In this document: one piece after another, positions 1-11,400 of the stretch
How the letters are laid out: each line of letters begins with the position of its first letter
How positions within the stretch are numbered: position 1 is the first letter of the stretch
Origin: Labyrinthula sp. Ha
Lineage: Eukaryota; Sar; Bigyra; Labyrinthulida; Labyrinthulaceae
Assembly (NCBI GenBank): GCA_015227615.1
Contig: JAALGZ010000093.1
Location: 1 to 59,115 of the forward strand
Direction of reading: 5' to 3'
Length of the DNA stretch: 59,115 nucleotides
The notes under the pieces: model-generated
Database searches by the model: none
What the model was told of the DNA's origin: nothing
What the model saw: the letters and a program-made list of their open reading frames with translations, nothing else
Made by a program: the position numbers and the translations under genes

Positions 1-67
1 CCCTAACCCTAACCCTAACCCTAACCCTTAACCCTAACCCTAACCCTAACCCTAACCCTAACCCTAA
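1..67. repeat. Telomere repeat array (CCCTAA)n
   Basis: About eleven copies of CCCTAA with minor variants (one extra T near base 29, then CCCTAAACC at the inner edge). This is the C-rich strand of a TTAGGG-type telomere read from the chromosome end inward, so base 1 is at or near a physical chromosome end. The inner edge grades into degenerate repeats rather than stopping sharply. Confidence 0.95.
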
Positions 68-172
68 ACCTATACCTACTACACTAATCATACTACTTAA
101 ACCTACTACATACTACTTAAACCTATACCTACTTCATTCATCATACTACTTAAACCTATACCTACAACACAT
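68..172. repeat. Degenerate subtelomeric tandem repeat
   Basis: The unit CATACTACTTAAACCTATACCTAC, or a variant, recurs three times with short spacers. The AACCTA cores resemble decayed telomere repeats. It forms a narrow boundary between the telomere array and the LINE that follows. Confidence 0.7.
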
Positions 173-3160
173 CTAAATTTACATCTATTTTCTGGAGTTT
201 TCAATCTTGCAAGAGTGCCACAAACTTATTTGTTCTGTATTCAGTGACCTTTCTCCGTTGCCCAATTTGCAGCAACAATTACAAGAATCTAGTAGAAAAG
301 TTACTCAAAAAACATCAAGGTAATTTCAATGACGAGCTACCACTTCAATTTAATTTTTCAAGATGTCAATGTAATCATGTAGTTAAAAGTTTGGCTCATC
401 ATGTTAGGTACTGCAACCTAGCGTCAACTACAGAGGATCGTAGGCCTTTGGAAACTTTAGAAGAGGTTTTAGTCTTCCAATATGCTCCTGACAGTGGGTT
501 AGAAGAATCTTTTCTTTCTGGTAACTCAAGTCAGATTTCTGAGTCTCTTGCAGAAGATGTGAATCATCATCATCTCTCGTCACAGAATGAAAATTCAGAG
601 TCAACTTTTTTATTTACAAGATTTGACCATTTGCTCACTGTTTTGAAAAATGAGGATCCTAGCTCTAAGGATCTTAATGATGCCTTTGAATTCTTGGCAC
701 AGTTACCTAGGAAAGAATCATCTTTAAACATTTCTGAATTTAAATTATTCTTGAAAAGCGTTAACTTGCTCTGTAACTCTTACAATCAAGGCCCTTCTAC
801 AGTAAAACTTTTCAGATTACTTTGCTTACCAAAATTAGCATTTAACCCAATCGTTACTAAGAACAAACTTGACACTTTACAAAAATTCTCTACAGATTTT
901 CCACACAAATTAGATGCTTCAGTACTGCACTCTGCCTTTAATACAGAATTATCTTCAAAAAAACTTGATTTGAAAACAACATTTCATCATTTACTGAAAC
1001 TTAAAAATGTTAAGAAGTCTTCTGGAAATTTTTTCAATGATGGATCCATAGTTCAACGTAGAATCACTACAGACATCAAGCAGGAGTTGATTAGAAAACA
1101 TCCTTTTGAGTACCTTACCCATAAGAAAATTTGCCAATTTGTAACCTTAACTTTTCATTAAGCTTTGTCAAAACAATTTTAAATCACTTTCCCTCCGACA
1201 CTGTTGGCGGAGTTTCAGGTTTTGATGGGAGCTTACTCAATTTAGTTAAACATTTAGAATCTTTTAAATATTTTCCTCAAAATCTAATGATCGACATCAG
1301 TACTGGTCGTCAATGTTTCAAAGAAGCTTTAACCTCTTCGAAATTAATTGTCTTGAAGAAACCAACTGGTGTTATACGCCCCATTGCAATTTTGGAAATT
1401 TTTTGCCGCATTACAGTGAAAGGGATCTTGCACATGTTGCTAAATATCTTACTTTTTAACCAGCTAGGTTGTGGTTCACTTGGAGGTGTAGAACCTTTGA
1501 TTCATCATGCTCGAAAACGAATTTCTGAAGGATTTAAGATTCTTACATTTGACATCAAGAATGCTTTCAATTCAGTTTCTCAAAATTTTTAATTCAGCAA
1601 GTGAAGAAAAGATACCCTAGATTGAATAGAACTTTTAACTGAAGCTATGGTTCAGCTGAAAAATTATTTCTAAATTATGGATCCTTCCTTCAATCCAGCT
1701 CAGGTGTCAGACAAGCTTATCCACTAGGCCCATTACTTTTCTCGATTTCTCTTAGTAAAACAATTTTGAGGCTTCAACAAACCCTTCCAAAAGATGAAAT
1801 TTTTGCTTACTTATATGATTTAGTAATTGTTTCAAAAACACCTCAAGAGTTTGATCTAATCAAAAAAGTAGAAGAAGTTTTTGAATCCTTTCAAAATTCA
1901 TCACATCTTAAATTTCTCCTGAAAAAACAAAAATTTTTCCTAATCCTAATGAAAATGGCTTTCTTGGTTCAACATTAGCTACTAATGAAACCTTTCTTAA
2001 GAAACATTTAGATGAATTTAATTCTAAATTAGAGAGATTAAAACTCTTGCGTCATCAAGATACCTTTTACCTGCTACGGACATGTGTCCTTCCTCAACTA
2101 AATTTTTTTCTGCGCATAACTTCAATCAATTCCGACCAAAGTCAAGCATTACACAATTCAATTTGCTCTTTCATTAGTTACTTCACATCAAAGTTCTCCT
2201 TTACATCATTTAATGCTGATTTGTTACATTTATCAATCAGGAATGGTGGCTTAGGGCTAATGTCTCTAACTTTAGTCTCTAAGCATGGATTCAATGCCAG
2301 TAAAGAACTCTCTGAAAGACAAATGGAATATGAGAACTTTCATTCGGATTTAGGGGTAGCTAAGCAGTGTGAAAGACTGAAAAACTCTTAAAAAGAAATG
2401 ATTGCTGCTGCATTCCAAACTTTAAATGAATTCGAAAACTCTCTTTTACTGAAAATTGTACTGAAATTGCATCAACATGGATGCATGCATTACCTGTAGA
2501 AACCAAAACTACAAATTTTAATGCTGATTTCTATGCAACTCTGTGTTCAAGATTACTTTTTACTCTAAGATGTAGAAATGATTGCTCGAGAGAAAGGATT
2601 ACACATTTTGAGCAATGCTCTTGCTTCTCGCAAATGAAAGTTTCTCGTCATGAGAGCATTAAGAAAATTGTAGCCGACTTTTTTAGAGGTACCGGCTCTA
2701 CAGTTGCCTTAGAACCCTTCAATGAAAATCATGAAAGAAGGGCTGATCTGTTTGTCACATCACCTCAGGGGAAAACTGCATTTGATGTTTCAGTCGTTTC
2801 TCTTTCATAGAAGAAGAATCTTAGATCAATTGATTCACTGAGAGAAGCTTTGACTTCACTAGTTGTAAAAAAATACCAGTGAATCAGTTGAGTTAATCAA
2901 CTTAGCGCATCTAGTTTTAGGTAGGAAGATTGAATCAAAGAATAAGGAAAATGCTAATTTAGATTTTGGAGATTAATTTGAAGCGTTCATGCTATCAACA
3001 GGCAACTTGGTAAGTAAGATGTCACTTGAACACATTATTAGTCACAGAAAGACAGACCCTGCTGAAGTGTTGCGATTAAAATATAGGCTTTCCGTTAGCT
3101 TAACGGTACACAGAGCCTGAGCGTTCAAGCAATGTGCTCTAGGCGTTTAAGACGAATCAA
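173..3160 (+). mobile_element. Decayed non-LTR retrotransposon (LINE) with restriction-like endonuclease, telomere-adjacent
   Basis: Successive plus-strand pieces give the domain order of an RLE-type LINE. An N-terminal pair of zinc fingers lies at about 255-420 (CPIC...H, then CQC...HH...C). The reverse transcriptase spans about 1140-2390 (KPTGVIRPIAILE, LTFDIKNAFNSVS, and AYLYDLVIV in place of the YxDD box). A CCHC-like finger and endonuclease lie at about 2560-2800 (RHESIKK, EPF, RRADLF, FDVSV). A C-terminal tail (RLKYRLSVSL) reaches about 3140. The element is inactive: the main frame shifts near 1140, is interrupted around 1593-1765 and again near 1979-2046 and 2392-2480, and the first catalytic Asp of the YxDD box reads Tyr. 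RLE endonuclease, N-terminal fingers and lack of an APE domain fit the R2/NeSL/Utopia-like groups; the exact clade is not settled. No target-site duplication or poly(A) tail is clear. Confidence 0.8.
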
Positions 3161-4000
3161 GGACGCAATACATTAGAAGCTAATGAAAAGAAAAGTTAAG
3201 AAGTAAGACAAAGTACTGTAATTTACACTGATGAAATACATTTTAACCTTAGGGAACTGACATAACCTAACCGCAAACCACTGGAACCTTGTCCCACCCA
3301 TCCCACCACACCGCCCGGGATAGGAGTCGGATGCTCTCTCCTATCATCGAACATCCCAACTAGCTTCAAATTCTCTGCACGCCAAGGGAAAGCGTCACGC
3401 AGCTGAAAAGAAAAAATCAAGACACAATAGTAGCAAGGGAAATCTCTCCAACACCAACATCTAATCTGGAACTGTGGTAGCCAAACAATTGCTGAACTTC
3501 TGAAGCCTGGATGAAACATCGAGAAAATGGTAGCCTGGAAATAATCTGTATCGCAAAAACTTGGTCAAAACGTGTCAAAACCTGAACAATAAGTCTCACT
3601 CGATAAAACTAAGCAGCTTAAACGTCAATAAGTGGAGTAGATATACCCTGTTGGGTTCATAATGAGCCTTGTGGAGCTTAGATGTAGATAGAACTACGTT
3701 GAGAGAGAGAGAGAGAGAGAGAGAGAGCTGAAAATACAAATCTTGGTAAAATAATGCCGGCAAACATCTAATAATACATAAATAAGCATCTGGATCTATG
3801 TCATACTGTACTTGGACCGCTCGCTCATCTCAACTGGTATCTAATTAACATTCACAGTCGCGATTGTTGTTTACTTTGAATTCTGGATTTGAGTTTGGAA
3901 AACTATAAATTTTTGGGAAATCAAGCACAATATTCAAGAAGTTATTGGAACAAGAGGGATCATGCTGCTCAAGGACACGTGCTAATGGAAATAACGTAAA
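3161..4000. other. Non-coding relic stretch
   Basis: No coding signal is recognisable on either strand. The short minus-strand open frames at 3223-3599 have no familiar motif and unnatural composition. A (GA)n microsatellite lies at 3701-3727. The stretch probably consists of decayed element sequence between the LINE and the copia scrap. Confidence 0.5.
3701..3727. repeat. (GA)n microsatellite
   Basis: Thirteen uninterrupted GA dinucleotides in an otherwise unremarkable stretch. Confidence 0.9.
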
Positions 4001-4009
4001 TACAATAAT

Positions 4010-4224
4010 ATCTTACTGTAGAGAGTACGGGAAACATAGTAGGCTCGTACTGGATTAGGTCCTCGGACTCAATTGCTACTACCACGGAATATTCTTTGGA
4101 ATCTATTCTAATAATCCAACAGATGTGTTTACAAAACCCGTCCTTGTTACGTTAAGAAAAGCTATGAAAAAAATGTACAAGTTAGAAAATTTGGTTCAAT
4201 GGGATGGGCAAAAGAAAAGCTAGC
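4010..4224 (+). mobile_element. Ty1/copia fossil fragment (RNase H tail)
   Basis: Translation of the right part gives NNPTDVFTKPV followed by a short helix-like tail. This is the signature end of copia RNase H (consensus NPADxFTKxL). Only this end of the polyprotein is recognisable and no LTR is visible, so it is an old scrap. Confidence 0.6.
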
Positions 4225-4766
4225 ATTTTCAATATTTAATAAATATATATTTAAATACGAAATGATTAATACGTTTCGGATACTTAGTATATATTGTAAC
4301 TCGACTAGCTTAGGTGAATGGAGATATATAGAATTAAGAAAGAAAAAAGCACAAAGATCAAAAATTCCTTATTGAAAAGTTATGATTAAATCAAATCCTA
4401 TCCTAATCAGAAATATCTCATTTTTGGACCCCTTATAAAACATTAATCATTGAAATACCAATGTTTAGAGACTTTTAATATTAGTTTTGTATAAATCAAA
4501 ATAATATTTCTATTAACGTTAATTTTCTAGTAATAACAATTTTTATTTTACTTAATTTAAAACTTGGTTTTTTTAAATGAGTATTTGTACAAAAAAAATA
4601 TTTTGGGCAATTAATTTATGTACTAAAATAACAAAAACAAAACAAAAATTAAACAAAATGAGGAAATCAATTAAGCAAAAATATGAAGAAAGATATGATA
4701 AGAGAATCTTTCAAATTATATGGTATCTTAATTATCTAAATTATTCAAAGGAAACATGATGACAAC
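4225..4766. other. AT-rich upstream region of Roco gene A
   Basis: Very AT-rich with no recognisable gene. A short open frame at 4577-4759 is lysine/isoleucine-rich low complexity with no homology to the start of the Roco paralogue, so I do not call it. The promoter of the Roco gene should lie here, but I see no defined motif. Confidence 0.5.
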
Positions 4767-7225
4767 ATGAATCTTATTAACCCAAACAAGTTCAAAAGGG
4801 AGATAAAAGAGTTTGTAAAAGGATTCCAACCAACTAAAGAAGTGTATCATATAGAGTATTCTATCTTCTTTTATCTTTATGTTAGGTTTTGTTATTGTCC
4901 CTTTGATGCTGCGGAATCTGTATTTACAAGATTTATTCTTTGTTTCCCAGCTGTGAAAGAACTCAAGTATTTTATTTTGTTTTCTTGACTTTAGTTTTTA
5001 TCTTTGCACATTCAGTGATGACAATTTTCAAAATATTCAAAAATTTAAAAACTTGAAACTGAATAAATCGGAGTATATTTTTTTTGTATGTTTAGTTTAG
5101 GTTTTATAAGTGTAATATTCCTGAAGTGAGTTCTTTTTGCAGTTTATTGAAATCAATCAGTGTAAAATATATAAAGTAAAAATATTTTATATTATTATTT
5201 AGACTATTTGAAAATGAATTCAGCTCAATATATATATCAAATATATTGAAAAGTTTATCTCTTAATAAAACAATTTTAAGAATATAGTATATCTTATTAA
5301 AATATTGAATTTTTAGTATTGAAGAAAAGATTCAAGATAAAGTTATTATTTCAGCTATTAAAAACTACCTGCAAACCAATACAACAATAAAGAGCTTAAT
5401 ATATGAATATTACACATTATCCAAAAAGCTGTCACAAGAAGATATTACTGAGTTACAAAAAATAGTTGATTCACATCGTTCTATACTTGGTCTTAAAGTT
5501 GATAGGATTTTTGTTGAACCTAAAGGAAAAAGTAAAATGTTAGAAAAACTTGTTCATTCTGCTTTGCAAAGTCAATATGAAAAAGAAAGTTTGTTAAGAG
5601 AAGTTTCACTTAATCTTATGGGTATTTTATTTTGTTTAATTTTATTCTTAGGTGATGTAAGAACCGGAAAAACTTCTTTATTAAGAAACTTATCTGAAAA
5701 AAGTTTTGGAAAAGAGACCCAATCTACTTTAGTTTTGGATGATTATCAAATATTTCAAGTTGACCGCAATAAGTTTGAGCCACTTACAAAATATGATCTG
5801 AGTGTCCAAAGAGTGAAGAATATGTTTGATATTGGTTATTATACTGGAAATGAAGTTCAAAAAAAGTCAAAATATAACTTAGAATTTGAAGATGAGTTGA
5901 TTACAAGAACTATAAGAGAGAAAAGTTTTGTTCAAGAATATACAACTAATATGTATTCAGGTTTCACAACTAAAGACACTTTTTTACGTGTTTATGATTT
6001 TGGTGGACAGGAAGTTTTTTCTTCAGTTCATCATATTTTTATGAATAAGAAAGCTATTTATTTAATTGTTTTTAATATGACTAAATTGAAAAAGAACGAT
6101 CTATTTAGACTAAAATTCTGGTGTGAAAGTATTTTAAGAAATACTTCAAAAGCACTTGTTTTAGTTATTGGAACTTATTTAAATACTTTTTTAAAGAAAA
6201 ATAAAAACCTTGAGAACATAAGCAACAAAATTAAGTACTTTCTATCTAAGCTTTCTGGAAAGTTAGCTATTTTTGAAGACGAAAAAACTATTTTCTTTCC
6301 TGTTGAAAATGCTGTTGATTCTGATAAGAGTCGTGAGAATGCTATTAAAGCGAGGTTAAGCAGCATATATGACTTATTTTATCCAATTACACGAATAAAA
6401 TCTGTTTATGTATTATTTTTGGATATTTGTCGTCAAGAATCAAGTTATACGACAGTTCAAAAATTTAAGCTAAAAGCTAGAAAGAGTAATTTTTCTGAAG
6501 AGGAAATGGAAGAAATGTTAGAATTGTATTCTAAAGAAGGAATTATTTCTTATTTCAAAGATATAAATTTATCTGAAAGTAAAAATTTTATATTTTTTGC
6601 ACCTTCTTTTTTGGCTCAAGCTTTGGGAAGTTTTATTCGTGATGAAAGTTTTCATCAACTTGCTTTTAGAACAAATAAAAAAGTATTTTCAAACTATAGA
6701 AAATATATTGATTCAGGAATAATAAGAAAAGATTTATTTGAAGTTTTATTACAACAATATACAAAAAAAGAAAGAGAATATGTTTTAAAGTTAGCTTTAC
6801 ATAGTTTGGTTTTATTTGCAGATCCAAGAGAAAAAAATGCTTTTATTGTTCCAGAATTACTTCCTCAAGTAAAAGATTCAAAACTAAAAATATCTTTGAC
6901 TCCTGATTTAGTGTGGAAAACCGATAATCCAATTACAAGAGAAAAGTTTCTGCAAATTGTTTTTATTTTCTTCAACCACAAAAGGCTTCAAAATTCATTT
7001 TTGTTCAAGTTCTTTTCTAGAATAATTTTTGGTCCTGATGAAATACTTGATATATTTGTGATTAAAGAAAACGAATTTGGTTTTAGATTTATTGAAACAG
7101 AAAAAGACGGTTTTGCTGTATGTTTAATACAGCAGTTGGTTGAAGAAGAAAATGTGAGTGAAAAAGAGGTAATAGAACTCTTTCATCCTGGAAAGCCAAA
7201 GAAACGTCGTTTTCAAAGAGTATGA
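4767..7225 (+). CDS. Roco-family GTPase A (LRR-ROC-COR), seven exons with 27-30 nt introns
   Basis: Predicted exons: 4767-4855, 4886-4966, 4995-5072, 5101-5175, 5203-5286, 5317-5621, 5652-7225, giving 761 residues. Introns are 27-30 nt with GTAT or GTAA donors and TAG acceptors, placed by open frame and by alignment to gene B at 18.4-21.0 kb. The five short exons encode LRR-like units of 25-28 residues with phase-matched joins. The ROC GTPase follows: P-loop GDVRTGKT (residues 238-245) and switch II DFGGQEVF. A COR-like domain continues to about residue 700 (YSKEGIISYF, FFAPSFLAQALGSFI), ending in a basic tail (KPKKRRF). The expected G4 specificity motif is not evident (IGTYLN sits at that position). 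There is no kinase domain, unlike LRRK2. Roco proteins bind GTP and dimerise through COR; the pathway here is unknown. The start is the first ATG of exon 1 in the aligned frame. Confidence 0.85.
5622..5651 (+). other. 30-nt intron inside the P-loop codons of Roco A
   Basis: GTATTTTATT...TTCTTAG splits the first glycine codon of GDVRTGKT. Removing it makes the residue spacing equal to gene B (EVxxxxxGDxRxGKT in both). It is 30 nt, in frame and without a stop, so an unspliced transcript would still encode a full-length protein with ten extra hydrophobic residues. Gene B has no intron here. Confidence 0.75.
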
Positions 7226-8068
7226 CGGATGTTTAATCAGATGAGAAATACTTGGACTGATTTTAAGGGTTAATTGTTTTTTTCTGAGTTCTAAAATAAT
7301 TCCATTAGTTATATTATTATTCTAAGTTAAGAATATCTGTTTTCTAGCACTATCAACGTGAAAATTTTTCTTGATCACTCTTTGTGAATTTTGAAGTTAT
7401 GGTCTTTTTTTTAAGCTTTCACAAAGGATTCTGTCTTCGGAAACAACTTCTTAATAATTTGATTACTGTACTTTCTTAGATATGAACTAGAAAATTCAAC
7501 TAACATAATCCTCCCTTGTTTGGTTCTGTTAGTTATATTATTTATCTGGTTTTACTTGTAATATTAATCAGTCGACGAGTGACTAATAGCCTTAACACAA
7601 ATTGCCCGAGAAAGTGACTCGCGAAAGGGTCACTAATTCAAGCTCAAGGATTAACAAATATATTCTTGAAAGAACTCAGGCGAAACTAAGTTATCAAGTT
7701 CAAGTTAATTACAAACATTCCGAAGGTTTTTAAGTTCAATAAGATGATTGTTCTCAAGATATTCGGCGAAACGAATACAACAATCAAAATGTTTTATGTT
7801 TTATTGGTTATTAATTCTTATTATATGGCTTAAACGGCCACTATCTAAACTACCTATTTTTACCCTAGGACAGTTCGGGCAATCTAATATTATAATATCA
7901 AATATTCATACCAGGAGTATTAATCGTCACAGACCAAACAAAACAGGATTCACACAAATATTATTTCCTGTTTTTCTTTATAGTCGTTTGTCATAGTTTT
8001 AGAGATTAAGCACAGTGGTGCATTACCATAAGGATGGATGTCGGTTAACACTGATGGAAATTGGGAAT
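7226..8068. other. Intergenic, no gene seen
   Basis: The stretch between the Roco A stop and the left LTR of the gypsy element. It contains a small inverted repeat around 7613-7633 (GTGAC...GTCAC) and no domain-bearing frame. The open frame at 7748-7996 is not recognisable. Confidence 0.5.
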
Positions 8069-8420
8069 TGTTGTGCGAAATTTAGTATCTTTTTGGGTCG
8101 CTTATTCCTTTTACCAATATATGTATAAGAAGTAGGTTGTACAGATATGCTAAAGTCCAGGTTGTGATATTTTGTTATGCGCAGTTTGACACGTCATTCT
8201 AGTACCCGTATTTTGCTGATATAATTTGTAAATATAACCGTTAGTGGCAGTTTTAAGTCATAAAATAGAATTGTTATAAAAAGAATTTTTAATTTTACGA
8301 TTCTATTAAAGTCTACGGCTATCTATCTCTACCGTATTCTACTGGAATATGTTGACTTAGAAAGCTTCTTGAAGATCCTGGTAACGCTCGCCTTTTTTTA
8401 TATATTTACAAGGACGGAAA
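8069..8420 (+). repeat. Left LTR of the gypsy element
   Basis: Begins TGTTGTGC, is about 352 nt, and is matched along its whole length by 15278-15631. The exact 3' boundary is uncertain by a few bases because the shared stretch ends in GGAAAA rather than in the usual CA. Confidence 0.85.
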
Positions 8421-11400
8421 ACCTTAATATTGCAATATTAAAAATTTTCCTAGGATTGTACGAAGATTCAAAGATTTTTTTGCAGGCAATTTATATTGAA
8501 TACATATATAGGAAGTTTCTTTCTATACGGGAATTTATTAGTCAAATAATATGAGTGGGAGTGAAAAAGCTACTACTCCTAGAGCTATGAATCAACCTCA
8601 AGTAAAGAAAATGCCAACTAATATGAATGCTGAGCAAATAAAGATGCTTACTGCCCTTATGGGACGTATGATGAATCAATTGCCAGAGATTTCAGAACTG
8701 TAGGATTTTTCTGTAGAAAGTATTAGGAAGTTTATTTATAACTATGATCGTCTCAATGACCAGCAGAAGAGTATGGTGAAATTGAAGCAGAAACTGTCTT
8801 TTTCAGTTTATGAAGCGATGGATGATTTGGGATGTGCAGGTTCTAATGAGTCCATCATAACCTATCTGAAGGAAAAGCTGAAAAAGAACAAGACCAGAGA
8901 GAGCCTGATAGCTGGAGAGTTAATAAAAAAATATGTTACATTCAGAGAGGATATCGACCCTACTGAAGCGGTGGATTTGGTGTTTAGGAAAGTGGATAAG
9001 ATCTTGAAGGAGCTTCCGAGGGTTCAAAGTTGAAGCCTAAGCAAATTGCAAGGGCTATTTTTTCCATTTTACCTGGCTACATATGGGTACGAAATAAAGA
9101 TCTCGAAATGCGCAGCGATTTGGAAAGCAAGGATAGGAGACTTCTCAAAAAATATGTTCTCTCGTGTATACCTCCGATGCACCTTATTAAGAAGGCGAAG
9201 ATGTTAGCAAATACAAAGGTGGAAGTGAAGAAAGTGGAAGATGAGGACCGGGTATACGTAGGAAAATACCTTCGTTTCTATTGCTACTGTTTTGGTCATC
9301 ATGAGCAGAGATGCTGGATAAAGAAGCATGGAAAGCCGAGAGTGGAATAGCCAGAGACGAGGGTACTGAACGAGAGATGGAGCAAATATATTGAAAGGTG
9401 GAGGAAAAGAAAACAGGAAGGGAAGAAGGAAAACAAGGAGTCACAGCAAGCGGAGAAAGTGGAACAGATGAAGGATGCCCGTTCTACTCTATATGGTTTG
9501 ACGGAGGCTATGGATAAGCCCCAGTTAACAGCCGAGGAGGGAAGTGTACCTGAGACACCTAGAAAGGCTAATGTGAATAAGATCAAAGGGGAGAAGGCTA
9601 TGACAGTTTTGATCATATTCAGTATGCCAATGAGCTCTTTGGGAGTGATGTGATGTTCAAGGCGGTGAAGGATGAAGTGGTAGAGGAGATAAAAAATGGT
9701 CCACAGGAGATAAAATATTCCAGAATACAACGTGACGCGGAGTGAAGGTGCAGATAAATGGGAAGAAGAAGGTGTTCTTTGCGTTGCTGGATAGTGGTGC
9801 TTTTAGAAATGCGATGAACATACAATTAAAGCCATTTTGTACGGAAGTTTTGGAGCTTGAAAATTCGATAAAGGTTGTGGCAGCTAGTGGTTCAACTTAT
9901 GAAATTACAGAAGTAGGGTATCTGAAGGAGGTGAAGCTATTTTTGGACTCGAACGTTTACTTTTTGCTGGATGTTTATGCAATGATTCTCGATGTCGAGA
10001 AGTAGGATGATATCATTATTGGTAACTATTGTCTTGTATCTAGAATACTAGAAATAGGGAATAGGAGTTTCACCGAACTGTATTTTTTTAAGCTTTTAAC
10101 AAAACCATTAAAAATATAAAGGTAAACTTAAAAATACCTCTTCACTAATAGCAACCAGTCAACAGTAACGATGTGTTAAAGAGACATCGATTGGATCCTG
10201 TATCAGCGCTTAGACACAAGCTGAGAGTGGAGAAGAGTGGTATGGGGCTTGTTAGTGAGGGATCTATTCTTATTTACTGGTTTATGCGTAGGGTGGTGAA
10301 TACTCCGGTCGCTAAAAAAGTGATTGAGGAGGAAGTGGGTTTTACAAGCGCGTATGAGGATTGGAAAGAAGGTCAGGGCCATAATCAAGAACAACTAGGG
10401 TTAGCGGTCAGTGGTGATACGCCGGTGGAGCCAATGGACTGGTACGAAGAAGGGGGAGTAGTTCTTTCACCACATGGCGGAAAATTCTTTGAAGGAAGGG
10501 AGAGGATAGAAATTTCGATATACGAGGCGTCGGCTAAGGAGGAACTGAAACACCTGGTGAAGGCTATCAACTGGCCAGCCAAGTTGTGTAGCAAGGAATC
10601 GGCTGTCTTCGTTGCTGAGGAAGAAGAAGAAGAAGAGGAATTTGATCCAGAAGGGCTTATCGACATAGCAGCTAATCTAGATGTAGATGTGAATGAGCAC
10701 AGGAAGCGTATGACAGAGAAGTTATTTAAAATAGTCAACAACTTGGGTTTGGAAGTTTTTGAAGGTTCTGAAAAATGAAAGGAAATACTCAAAACTTTAT
10801 TTTTTAGAGCATAGTGGTTCATTTGGGGATTCTTAGTCCCCTACAGTTTTATCTGATTTACCTCCAATTAAACGCCATCTCAAGGAGGGAAAGACGGTGG
10901 GTTTATTGAAGCAGCACCCTTTAAGTTTCAAATAGGAACAATTTTTAGATAAGAGGCTGAAGTAGGCGTTAAACGCCAGAATTATTAGGGTGAATAAAAA
11001 TGCTACTACGGCAATGGTGGTACCCATTGTGTCAAAAAGAAGAGCAAAAAGGTTCCGTCTGGTCGTTGATTTTAGACCTTTAAATAAAATTACAAAGAAG
11101 GTTAGTAACAGCTTACCAAAGATAGAAGTTCAGTTGGATAGAGCTAGATGTATGAAGTTTTTCATTTCGTTCAATTTACATTCAGGATTCGATTACCTAG
11201 CATGTACTGGGGAAACGGGCAGGTTATTTACTTTTACAACACCATTTGGGGTGGCGTACAGCTTGAGCAAAGCACCTAAAGGTTGGTGTAATACGCCATC
11301 TTTATTTAGTATGCGTCAAATCCATGAAGTATTACAGAAGGTGGGTATATGGCCGGACCATAGTATGCGGTGGATTGATGACACAGTACTTATGGCATCT

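Noticed and set aside
5162-5202. A 41-nt intron in Roco A starting at 5162
   Set aside because: It leads straight to a stop; the donor at 5176 gives a 27-nt intron, keeps the frame and matches the 84-nt exon of gene B.
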